From NCBI GenBank assembly GCA_029237775.1, contig JAQZBR010000004.1:558001-622000 (forward strand): DNA of 64,000 bases. The letters are read 5' to 3'. The stretch is from Bacteroidota bacterium (GTDB taxonomy: Bacteria > Bacteroidota > Bacteroidia > 2-12-FULL-35-15). The first letter of the stretch is position 1. Every line of letters begins with the position of its first letter. Both the position numbers and the translations under genes were made by a program. The notes beneath the pieces were generated by a model that worked only from the letters and a program-made list of their open reading frames with translations, had not been told where the DNA came from and made no database searches. Below are positions 1 to 7,185 of the stretch, in pieces.

Positions 1-212
1 TGGATGTGGCATTGTGTTATTTATTTAATTGTTATTACTCTGTTTTAATTGTTGATCTGGAGAAATGGAGAATTAGAGAATTTCTGATTCGTTCCTCCTA
101 ATATTTTTTACTTCGTATTAATTCATTTTATCTCTTTTCCCCTCTCCATCTCTCCACTTCACCCCTTCACTAATTCTTTCTTCCTTCTCCAACTCTCTAT
201 CTCACCGTATCT
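1..212. other. Non-coding region downstream of the DUF177 gene, purine/pyrimidine-biased
   Basis: I see no gene here. Read on the minus strand, roughly 225 to 130 is almost pure purine with short GGAGAG/GTGAAG-type words that recur at about 7-nt spacing (for example GTGAAGG, GGTGAAG, TGGAGAG, ATGGAGA). Positions 60-90 contain a short AGAAAT...ATTTCT inverted repeat. The 50S L32 gene rpmF, which usually follows DUF177 genes in this phylum, is not present in these 212 nt. Confidence 0.6.
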
Positions 213-761
213 CTAATTCAGCTTGATCCCCTTCAATCCATCCCATCTCGGATCATTTCCACCCTCTTCGTCATCATCTTCACCCGGATCATCAGTCAGG
301 TAGCTTTCCACCTTTTTCACCATTTCAGGATCACAGGTGCTTTTTCCTTTTTCATCCGGAGGATGAACCCTTTTGATCGGCAATGAAAGTGTGATGTACT
401 CATAAATATACTGCGCCAGATCCAGCTGGTGCTCGTTCGCAGCAATTGTAATTATATCATCGTCTTCCTCCTGATCATCATTCCCGCCTACCTTTACTAT
501 CAGCTTATAATCCCCTTCAATCGGAAGATCAAATTCTTCAGTGCAGATATCACATGGCACTTTAACTGTTCCACTGATATTAAACTCAAGCGACATCATT
601 GATGACTGCTTTAATAGTTCAAGATCGATATGAACATTCCCATGTTTTATTTCAGAGAATTCGAGGCCATCAAAGAACTTATCCTTAACCTCAAACTCAA
701 ATTTGTGCTTTCCAAATGCAAGCCCAACAAATTGAATAATATATTCTTTTCCGCCCGCCAT
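213..761 (-). CDS. DUF177 (YceD-like) family protein
   Basis: This 182-residue acidic protein belongs to the DUF177/YceD family, whose members are usually encoded just upstream of rpmF and have been linked in other organisms to 23S rRNA or L32 metabolism. The sequence shows a mid-protein CDIC motif and a later single Cys in STCDPEM. A run of Asp/Glu precedes the family-typical tail DPRWDGLKGIK. The ATG at 761 is preceded by a good Bacteroidota promoter at 787-816. It lies 170 nt downstream of pdxA on the same strand, separated from it by terminator-like hairpins. The family call is firm; the cellular role is inferred from relatives. Confidence 0.85.
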   Translation of the reverse strand: MAGGKEYIIQFVGLAFGKHKFEFEVKDKFFDGLEFSEIKHGNVHIDLELLKQSSMMSLEFNISGTVKVPCDICTEEFDLPIEGDYKLIVKVGGNDDQEEDDDIITIAANEHQLDLAQYIYEYITLSLPIKRVHPPDEKGKSTCDPEMVKKVESYLTDDPGEDDDEEGGNDPRWDGLKGIKLN

Positions 762-786
762 TTTACTTAAATTTTGAGAAAGACGG

Positions 787-816
787 CAAAGGTAGAACTT
801 TTTAGCTTATTTCAAA
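787..816 (-). promoter_or_regulatory. Bacteroidota-type promoter for the DUF177 gene
   Basis: On the minus strand TTTG (816-813) is followed after 18 nt by TACCTTTG (794-787). This matches the phylum consensus TTTG then TAnnTTTG. The predicted start of transcription is roughly 20 nt upstream of the ATG at 761. Confidence 0.75.
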
Positions 817-840
817 GCCTAAATCGAATTAATTTCTGAC

Positions 841-926
841 CTGTTTTTATGCAAAAAAAGCAAAAATCCGATAAAAACAGCTCTTTTTTATCGAATTCCT
901 GCTATAAATTAAGTTTTTTATCGGAT
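841..926 (-). terminator. Nested inverted repeats downstream of pdxA (terminator or attenuator)
   Basis: One segment (880-866) can pair with three others: 926-915 (12 bp perfect), 893-885 (9 bp) and 850-841 (10 bp perfect). The compact hairpin 893/869 is followed on the minus strand by a T-rich run (GATTTTTGCTTTTTTTGC), as expected for an intrinsic terminator of pdxA. The alternative pairings make an attenuator possible. Confidence 0.65.
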
Positions 927-931
927 GAATA

Positions 932-1987
932 TTATCGCTCTCTTCTTTGTATGCTGATTTTTAATGGATTAGAGGTGATCTCCTTATGCATGTTTCGCGT
1001 TTTGAAGATGTCAATGGCCATATAGACTGCCTTGCGGAAGGATTCCTCCGAGGCCAGATTCTTTCCGGCAATATCATATGCAGTTCCATGATCCGGTGAA
1101 GTCCTTACTACCGGGAGACCGGCAGTAAAATTAACCCCGTTATTGAACGCGATCGTCTTAAAAGGTATCAAACCTTGATCGTGATACATTGCTAATACCG
1201 CATCAAATTGCTTGTACGTTCCATTTCCAAAAAAGCCATCTGCCGGATATGGTCCGTACACCAGCATCCCCTCCTCTTTGGCTTTGTTGATTGCAGGAAT
1301 AATAATACTTTGCTCCTCATTCCCGATCACACCATTGTCGCCAGCATGCGGATTCAAGCCCAACACCGCGATCTTCGGTTTTCTAACCTGAAAATCCTGG
1401 ATCAGCGACTTATTCAATACCTGGATCTTTTTCAGGATCTTTTCCGGAGATAACGCGGATGCTACCTGGGTTACAGGAATATGTCCTGTTGCCACAGCTA
1501 CCCGTAAATCATCACTCACCAAAAACATTAAGCTGTTTCCGTCTCCGAATTTATCATCCAGATATTCGGTATGCCCGGGGAATTTGAAATCCTCTGACTG
1601 AATATTTTCCTTATTAATAGGAGCAGTTACTAAAACGTCAATTTTATTTTGAGCAAGTGCATAAGCAGCCGCTTCGAGAGATTTGAATGCTGAAGAACCT
1701 CCCACAGCTGTTTGCTTGCCTAACTCTACCAGGGGCTCATCGTCATATACGTTGATGATGTTTGCCCGCTTATGGTTAACCTCAGATATATCCTTGATCT
1801 GGTTAAAGCTAAAATCTTCAATATTTAAGGCCTTACGGTGAAATGAGGCTGTTTTATTTGAACCGAAAAGAACGGGTGTGCAAATTTCCATCATTTGCGG
1901 ATCAAGAAAAGTTTTAATGATCACTTCCAGTCCTATCCCATTAATATCCCCTTGAGAGATCCCTACTATGATTTTTTCGTCAGACAT
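932..1987 (-). CDS. pdxA: 4-hydroxythreonine-4-phosphate dehydrogenase
   Basis: PdxA oxidises 4-phosphohydroxy-L-threonine in the DXP-dependent pyridoxal phosphate pathway. The 351 residues match the family length. Visible motifs are GISQGDINGIG at the N-terminus, VTAPINK, FPGHTEY, NPHAGD, MYHDQG and SPDHGTAYDIAG. The three metal-binding histidines are H139, H214 and H269. The ATG at 1987 is supported by an upstream TACATTTG element (2048-2041). No other B6 gene is in the window. The pair pdxA-DUF177 is a common arrangement in Bacteroidota. Confidence 0.96.
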   Translation of the reverse strand: MSDEKIIVGISQGDINGIGLEVIIKTFLDPQMMEICTPVLFGSNKTASFHRKALNIEDFSFNQIKDISEVNHKRANIINVYDDEPLVELGKQTAVGGSSAFKSLEAAAYALAQNKIDVLVTAPINKENIQSEDFKFPGHTEYLDDKFGDGNSLMFLVSDDLRVAVATGHIPVTQVASALSPEKILKKIQVLNKSLIQDFQVRKPKIAVLGLNPHAGDNGVIGNEEQSIIIPAINKAKEEGMLVYGPYPADGFFGNGTYKQFDAVLAMYHDQGLIPFKTIAFNNGVNFTAGLPVVRTSPDHGTAYDIAGKNLASEESFRKAVYMAIDIFKTRNMHKEITSNPLKISIQRRER

Positions 1988-1995
1988 AACGCTTT

Positions 1996-2023
1996 GTTAA
2001 ATGTTAAAGGTTAAAAGTTAATA
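1996..2023. repeat. Four in-phase heptamers GTTAAWN
   Basis: GTTAAAT, GTTAAAG, GTTAAAA and GTTAATA follow one another without gaps in the 5' leader region of pdxA. They lie between its probable -7 element (2041-2048) and its start codon, so they would be transcribed. Confidence 0.7.
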
Positions 2024-2040
2024 GGCTCTTAACGATTTTG

Positions 2041-2048
2041 CAAATGTA
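2041..2048 (-). promoter_or_regulatory. Probable -7 element of the pdxA promoter
   Basis: The minus strand reads TACATTTG, an exact TAnnTTTG match 54 nt upstream of the pdxA ATG. No clear TTTG lies at the expected distance upstream, so the promoter call is only moderate. Confidence 0.45.
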
Positions 2049-2057
2049 CCTTTTTTA

Positions 2058-3188
2058 TCATTCATTGATCCAGCCGATAATATTGGCAAGAGACGAGATC
2101 TCAAGGCTCGTCCATTTTCTTGTGATGTTATTCCATACAGCAACACCCAGGGGGTATCGCTCTTCCCCAACAACCATCTCCGTTTGAAAAGCACCATGTC
2201 CGGCCGATGTTTGAGCATTATCAAACCTGCACCATTTCTTCCCTATCTCAGAATTTTCAAATTTTATAACACGACCGTATTTTGAATTCTCAATGCTTTC
2301 AACAAAAAAACCACTACCGAGATCTTCATAAATGACCGGCTCAGCTTTTTTCTTTTGAAGATCAATTAAAAACCGGCCTTTGCCACATGTGTAGATCACG
2401 TTCCCTGCGGGATCAAATTCAAAAGAGGTGTTTGCTGCTGTCGCGGGAATCTCATCTATACCAGCGATTTCAGTTACAGTTTTATCTTTTCCAATTTTCA
2501 TGATGGCCGCTTTATGCTGATCTTTGGAAAAGTGCGCGTATAAAAAATTGCTGTTATCAAGCCAGAAAATCGGAAACACTCTCTTTACATTATCACCGAT
2601 AAGAGGCTGAGCTTCCCCGTACCCTGCATCCTTAATCAAAACTTCTTTTTTCCCGCTCACTGCATAAGCATTGATCACAAAAGGGCTGACAGACACATCC
2701 ACCTCAACTTCAAGCCGCGGTTGCGGATTATAATTAGCATTTTCCACTTTGGAATATTTCCCACTTTTCAGGTTAAAGACGGAATAGTATTTTCCCTTAA
2801 AAATATCATTCGTGTGAAAGATCACGCTGTCGCCACTAAAAGCAATGAATTGGTCCTTTTCTTCCAGTAAGAGCTTTCTATTTTTCAGGTCGATGATATT
2901 TCCGACCCCTGTTACCAGATATTGATTGCGGTAGACCCTGTTCTTACCGATATCAAACCTTACATAATTTCCTTTGATGCCGGGTTTTTCAGTTGGAACC
3001 GACAAAACCTCCTCCTTACCTGACATCACTCCGTCAACAAATGAATATTTAACCACATGCTGAAGGTGATTGGACGAAGCGTTATCGTCATACTCAGCTA
3101 CTATAAGGGAATTTTTTTTCTGCGAATAGCAGAATGAATTTAACGCTAAATTCAAAAAAAGCATGAATGTGAGCCTAAACAACTTCAT
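2058..3188 (-). CDS. Secreted protein of unknown function, probable beta-propeller
   Basis: I do not recognise the family. The 376-residue product begins with a signal peptide (MKLFRLTFMLFLNLALNSF, cleavage near CYSQ). The rest alternates short beta-like segments with turns such as FDPAGNVIYTCGKGRF and FWLDNSNFLYAH, which resemble TolB/WD40-type blades. It would act in the periplasm or at the cell surface; no T9SS tail or lipobox is evident. The start lies 45 nt downstream of the aminopeptidase gene, so the two may be co-transcribed. The fold is inferred from pattern only. Confidence 0.6.
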   Translation of the reverse strand: MKLFRLTFMLFLNLALNSFCYSQKKNSLIVAEYDDNASSNHLQHVVKYSFVDGVMSGKEEVLSVPTEKPGIKGNYVRFDIGKNRVYRNQYLVTGVGNIIDLKNRKLLLEEKDQFIAFSGDSVIFHTNDIFKGKYYSVFNLKSGKYSKVENANYNPQPRLEVEVDVSVSPFVINAYAVSGKKEVLIKDAGYGEAQPLIGDNVKRVFPIFWLDNSNFLYAHFSKDQHKAAIMKIGKDKTVTEIAGIDEIPATAANTSFEFDPAGNVIYTCGKGRFLIDLQKKKAEPVIYEDLGSGFFVESIENSKYGRVIKFENSEIGKKWCRFDNAQTSAGHGAFQTEMVVGEERYPLGVAVWNNITRKWTSLEISSLANIIGWINE

Positions 3189-3233
3189 TTTATCAATTTA
3201 CAACTTTCGTGCTTTGCCTCTTTTGGACACATA

Positions 3234-4670
3234 TTAAAAATTATTTCGGAAATAATCGTAAAGCATCCTGATTCCCACACCGGTTCCGCCTTTCGGACGA
3301 TAAGCATCCTTTGCAGTTAAAAATGCCGGCCCTGCAATATCGAAATGCATCCATGGATAATTCACATATCTTCCAAGAAATTTTCCTGCAGTGATGGCAC
3401 CCGCATACGGACCTCCAATATTTTTCATATCAGCAATATCCGATTTTATCAGCTCATCATAATCATCCCAGAATGGCATTTCCGCAAGCCGCTCAAAAGT
3501 GTTATCACCGCTTGCCTTTAACTTATTTTTTGTGCGCTCGTCAGCCGTTCCCATCGTGACTATTCCAGACATTCCAACTGCTGCAATCGCGGCTCCGGTT
3601 AATGTTGCGAAGTCCATCACCAGCATCGGATCATATTTTTGTGCGTATGCAAGCGCATCTGCAAGGATCATTCTACCCTCGGCATCTGCGTTCAGCATTT
3701 CCACTGTAAGTCCGTTATACATCGTAATCACATCCCCTGGCACGTAGGCGTTTCCGCCCGGCCTGTTGTCTGTCGCAGGAACTAGCGCTATCACATGAAC
3801 GGGCAGCTTTGCTTTTGCAATAGCGTATATAGCACCTGCAACAGTTGCCGCACCGGCCATATCACATTTCATCATATCCATAGAATTGGGTGTAGGCTTA
3901 AGGCTCAGACCTCCCGTATCGTAAACAACACCTTTACCAACCAGCACTACCGGCTTTTTGTTAGTTGGCTTGGATGGCTTGTATTCCATAATTGTAAATG
4001 TGGGAGGATCGATACTTCCAAGATTTACGGCAAGCAGACCACCCATTTTCAATGAATTGATCTTCGACTTATTAAAGACCTCCACGTTGAACCCGGCCTC
4101 TTTACCCATTTTCTGGAATTCTTTTGAAAGCTGGATGGCAGTAAGAAAATTCGGAGGTTCATTGACCAGTGTTCTTGAGATATTCACTGCATCACAAAGG
4201 ATCTGCAGTTCCTCAACATGCTTAGGGTTGATCCCTTTCCCGTAGACGCTTATCGATTTCAAAGAGAATTTCTCTTTTTCTTTATCTTTCTTATATTTCA
4301 GGAACTGGTAATTACTTAGGGCCAAACCTTCAGTAAATGCAATAGTTTCGGGCGCATTTCCAGCAACATCAATAACAGTAATTGCTTCTGCTTTCAGCTG
4401 AACCAACATATTGTGAATCCCGCTGGCAGCTTTTCTCAGGCCTTCAAGTGTTTTATATTTTTCAGGTTTTGCATCGATCAACTGGACAAAAACATAGCGG
4501 TTCAGTTGATTAAAACATACGTATTTTTTCTCCCTTTCATTGATCTCCCGCTTTAAAAACTCTGTCTCCTGTTTACTTAAGCCATAATTATCAAGATTTG
4601 ATGTTTTCTCACACAACAAAACCACGCTTTGGCTGTTATTTATTGAGGATATTTTGGAGATGGTAGTCAT
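3234..4670 (-). CDS. pepA: M17 leucyl aminopeptidase
   Basis: This cytosolic di-metal aminopeptidase removes N-terminal residues from peptides. The C-terminal half carries the M17 core: VGKGVVYDTGG (K246, D251), MDMMKCDMAGAA, and NADAEGRM (D329, E331), the last being the family signature NTDAEGRL with conservative changes. The N-terminal 160 residues form the usual less conserved macro-like domain. The 478-residue length is normal and the ATG at 4670 is the only good start. It is divergent from mqnC across 190 nt. Substrate preference cannot be read from the sequence. Confidence 0.95.
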   Translation of the reverse strand: MTTISKISSINNSQSVVLLCEKTSNLDNYGLSKQETEFLKREINEREKKYVCFNQLNRYVFVQLIDAKPEKYKTLEGLRKAASGIHNMLVQLKAEAITVIDVAGNAPETIAFTEGLALSNYQFLKYKKDKEKEKFSLKSISVYGKGINPKHVEELQILCDAVNISRTLVNEPPNFLTAIQLSKEFQKMGKEAGFNVEVFNKSKINSLKMGGLLAVNLGSIDPPTFTIMEYKPSKPTNKKPVVLVGKGVVYDTGGLSLKPTPNSMDMMKCDMAGAATVAGAIYAIAKAKLPVHVIALVPATDNRPGGNAYVPGDVITMYNGLTVEMLNADAEGRMILADALAYAQKYDPMLVMDFATLTGAAIAAVGMSGIVTMGTADERTKNKLKASGDNTFERLAEMPFWDDYDELIKSDIADMKNIGGPYAGAITAGKFLGRYVNYPWMHFDIAGPAFLTAKDAYRPKGGTGVGIRMLYDYFRNNF

Positions 4671-4860
4671 ATAATTTTTACTTTTGAGTCCCGTAAATGT
4701 ATGAAATAGCCATTACCCTCAGAAACAAATTGGAAAAATAATGGGTTTACTCCCGTAGTGAATTTGGACAGGCTATATGGCTTAAACGATCAAATTATTT
4801 ACATATTGAAAAATAATGTGTTGATGTATCATTTACGAATTACTAATTCCCCCTTGAAAA
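4671..4860. other. Divergent intergenic region pepA/mqnC
   Basis: This region should hold two divergent promoters. On the minus strand TACATTTA lies near 4696, close to the TAnnTTTG consensus. On the plus strand TGAATTTG lies near 4760. Neither has a convincing upstream TTTG, so I do not call either as a promoter. Confidence 0.4.
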
Positions 4861-5985
4861 ATGAATGTGAATGAATTATTGAAACGTGCCTTGAAGTTTG
4901 AATTTCTTTCAATTGAGGAAGGCGTTTTTCTGTTTAAAAATGCCCCGACTGCCGATCTTATTTTCACCGCAAATGAGCTGCGTAAGATCCAAAAGCCGGA
5001 TGGGAAAGTAACATGGCAGATAGACAGAAATGTTAATACAACAAATGTTTGTATCGCTAATTGCAAATTTTGTAATTTTTACCGCATCCCAGGCCATAAA
5101 GAAGCTTATATCACCGATATAGAAACATACAAGGTTAAGATAGAAGAAACTCTTAAATACGGTGGGGACCAGCTGCTTTTACAGGGAGGTCATCACCCCG
5201 ATCTGGGATTAAAATTTTATGTGGACACATTCAGGGAACTGAAAAAATTATATCCGAATGTCAAACTTCATGCACTCGGGCCACCTGAGGTCGCGCACAT
5301 TACCAAGCTTGAAAAATCAACACATACAGAAGTATTAAAAGCATTAAAAGAAGCAGGCCTCGACAGCTTACCGGGAGCCGGAGCTGAGATTCTGAATGAT
5401 CGTGTTCGCAGACTTATTTCCAAAGGAAAATGCACAGGCCGTGAATGGCTTGATGTGATGCGTGCTGCACATCAGCTGAACATCACCACTTCCGCTACCA
5501 TGATGTTCGGGCATATCGAAACAATTGAAGAGCGTTTTGAGCATCTCGTATGGATCAGGGAAGTGCAAAGTGAAAAACCGGAAGATTCAAAAGGCTTTCT
5601 TGCGTTCATTCCGTGGCCTTTTCAGGATGACGGTACATTACTAAAGCGTCATAAAGGAATCACAAATAATGTTACCGGTGATGAATACATTCGGATGATC
5701 GCGATGAGCCGGATCATGTTACCAAATGTGATCAATATCCAGGCAAGCTGGTTAACCGTAGGTAAGGATGTAGCCAAGCTTTGTCTTCATGCTGGAGCCA
5801 ATGATTTTGGAAGCATCATGATCGAAGAGAATGTTGTTTCAGCTGCAGGTGCGCCCCACCGTTTTACCGCGCAGGGCATCCAGGATGCTATCAGGGAAGC
5901 GGGATTTGAGCCTCAGCTTCGCACTCAACAGTACGAATACCGGGAAATGCCTCCATCGCTGGTGGAACAAGTCATAAATTATTAG
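4861..5985 (+). CDS. mqnC: Cyclic dehypoxanthine futalosine synthase, radical SAM
   Basis: MqnC closes the ring of dehypoxanthine futalosine in the futalosine pathway to menaquinone. The radical SAM cluster motif is CIANCKFC (CxxxCxxC), preceded by DRNVNTTN, and followed by LLQGGHHPDLG, LGPPEVAH and PGAGAEILNDRVRR. These are typical of MqnC rather than of its relative MqnE, in which the segment before the cluster differs. The length of 374 residues is normal. No other mqn gene is in the window, so the pathway is scattered. An excellent terminator follows the stop codon. Confidence 0.93.
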   Translation: MNVNELLKRALKFEFLSIEEGVFLFKNAPTADLIFTANELRKIQKPDGKVTWQIDRNVNTTNVCIANCKFCNFYRIPGHKEAYITDIETYKVKIEETLKYGGDQLLLQGGHHPDLGLKFYVDTFRELKKLYPNVKLHALGPPEVAHITKLEKSTHTEVLKALKEAGLDSLPGAGAEILNDRVRRLISKGKCTGREWLDVMRAAHQLNITTSATMMFGHIETIEERFEHLVWIREVQSEKPEDSKGFLAFIPWPFQDDGTLLKRHKGITNNVTGDEYIRMIAMSRIMLPNVINIQASWLTVGKDVAKLCLHAGANDFGSIMIEENVVSAAGAPHRFTAQGIQDAIREAGFEPQLRTQQYEYREMPPSLVEQVINY

Positions 5986-6012
5986 TATTTAAAAGCAACC
6001 TTATAGCTTTGC

Positions 6013-6050
6013 GATCGTCAGACATGTATATTTCTGACGATCTTTTTTTT
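6013..6050 (+). terminator. Rho-independent terminator after mqnC
   Basis: A perfect 10-bp stem (GATCGTCAGA, 6013-6022, with TCTGACGATC, 6033-6042) and a 10-nt loop are followed by eight T residues. Confidence 0.92.
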
Positions 6051-6078
6051 GCCTGAATCTTTCTTTAACCTACTTTTA
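6048..6078 (+). promoter_or_regulatory. Probable promoter of the first HN-AG family gene
   Basis: TTTG (6048-6051) is separated by 19 nt from TACTTTTA (6071-6078), a one-base mismatch to TAnnTTTG, 16 nt before the ATG. The -33 box overlaps the T-tract of the preceding terminator. Confidence 0.55.
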
Positions 6079-6094
6079 TTCAAACTTCCGGAAA

Positions 6095-7144
6095 ATGAGA
6101 AAACTTTTACTTTCAGTCCTCGCCATGTTTGCATTCATGCTTGCCTCCGCAACCCATAATATGGCAGGCAGAATAAGTTGCAGTAATCTGTCAGGATATA
6201 CCTATGAAATTACGATTGAAACGTATACAAATACAGTAAATACCAATGCGGACCGTTGTGATTTAATGCTGTATTTTGGGAATGGCGATTCTGCAAGAGT
6301 TCCCAGGGTTAATGGGCCATCTAGTATATGCCCATCCACTCATGATGGATTAATGATGACTTCATCGTGCTTCAACGGACTGAAGTATAATGTTTATAGA
6401 ACCACAGTGACTTACTCTTCCCCTGGAATGTATCATTTATCCGTAATTGACTATAATCGCTCAGCCGGAATTTTAAATATTGCGAATTCCGTTAATACCC
6501 CCTTTACACTTTCAGCCGATCTTGTGGTATCCCCTTTCCTGGGGCCTAACCATACTCCTGTACCTTCGAACCTGCCGGTGGTATGTTCAGCCATAAATAT
6601 ACCTTACAATTACAATCCATCTTTTACCGACAGCGATGGAGACAGCCTTTATTATGAAGACTTCTTGCGCGGGACAGCAGGCTATTCAAATCCTGCAGCA
6701 AGCAATAGTTTTTTTGTTGATAGCTTAACCGGGAATGTAGTTTGGGACCAGCCAAATAATATTGGCAATTATGTTTATGACATTAAAATTTCCGAATGGA
6801 GAAAAGTTGGCAGCAGCTATTATCTTATCGGAACCTCTGTTATGGAAGTATGGAGTACCATCAGGGCCTGGATTGGAGTAAGTGAAAATAATGAGAAAAA
6901 TTTTTCTTTAAATGTATTTCCAAATCCCTCATCCGGACATATCACATTTGATCTCACTGAAATTCCGGAAGGCGATCTGATAGTAAATAATAATATGGGA
7001 CAATTAATAAAGACTGTTCATTGCGAGCACAATTCTGTCTCCTTGTCGAATCTTCCCACGGGCATATATTTTTATCGTTTTATTAGTCCGGGGAAAGTGC
7101 ATGCCAGTGGCAAATTTGTGATTTCGGAAGGATCCCTGAAATAA
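6095..7144 (+). CDS. T9SS type A exported surface protein (ATHNxAG family)
   Basis: This 349-residue protein has a signal peptide and a predicted mature N-terminus beginning THNMAG. It contains several Cys residues and a repeated beta-rich pattern such as YFGNGDSARVPR and SDGDSLYYED. The C-terminal 75 residues are a T9SS type A sorting domain: NVFPNPSSGHITFDL, then LIVNNNMGQLI and LPTGIYFYRF. Such signals direct export across the outer membrane followed by cleavage or anchoring. The first 260 residues are closely related to the next gene. The role of the N-terminal domain is not known to me. Confidence 0.85.
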   Translation: MRKLLLSVLAMFAFMLASATHNMAGRISCSNLSGYTYEITIETYTNTVNTNADRCDLMLYFGNGDSARVPRVNGPSSICPSTHDGLMMTSSCFNGLKYNVYRTTVTYSSPGMYHLSVIDYNRSAGILNIANSVNTPFTLSADLVVSPFLGPNHTPVPSNLPVVCSAINIPYNYNPSFTDSDGDSLYYEDFLRGTAGYSNPAASNSFFVDSLTGNVVWDQPNNIGNYVYDIKISEWRKVGSSYYLIGTSVMEVWSTIRAWIGVSENNEKNFSLNVFPNPSSGHITFDLTEIPEGDLIVNNNMGQLIKTVHCEHNSVSLSNLPTGIYFYRFISPGKVHASGKFVISEGSLK

Positions 7145-7185
7145 ATTTCGTAATTTAGAGTTCTATTTTTTTGAAGGGCCTGTCC

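Noticed and set aside
2018-2224. Short open frame overlapping the end of the propeller-like gene
   Set aside because: It overlaps a well-supported gene in another frame and has no recognisable features.
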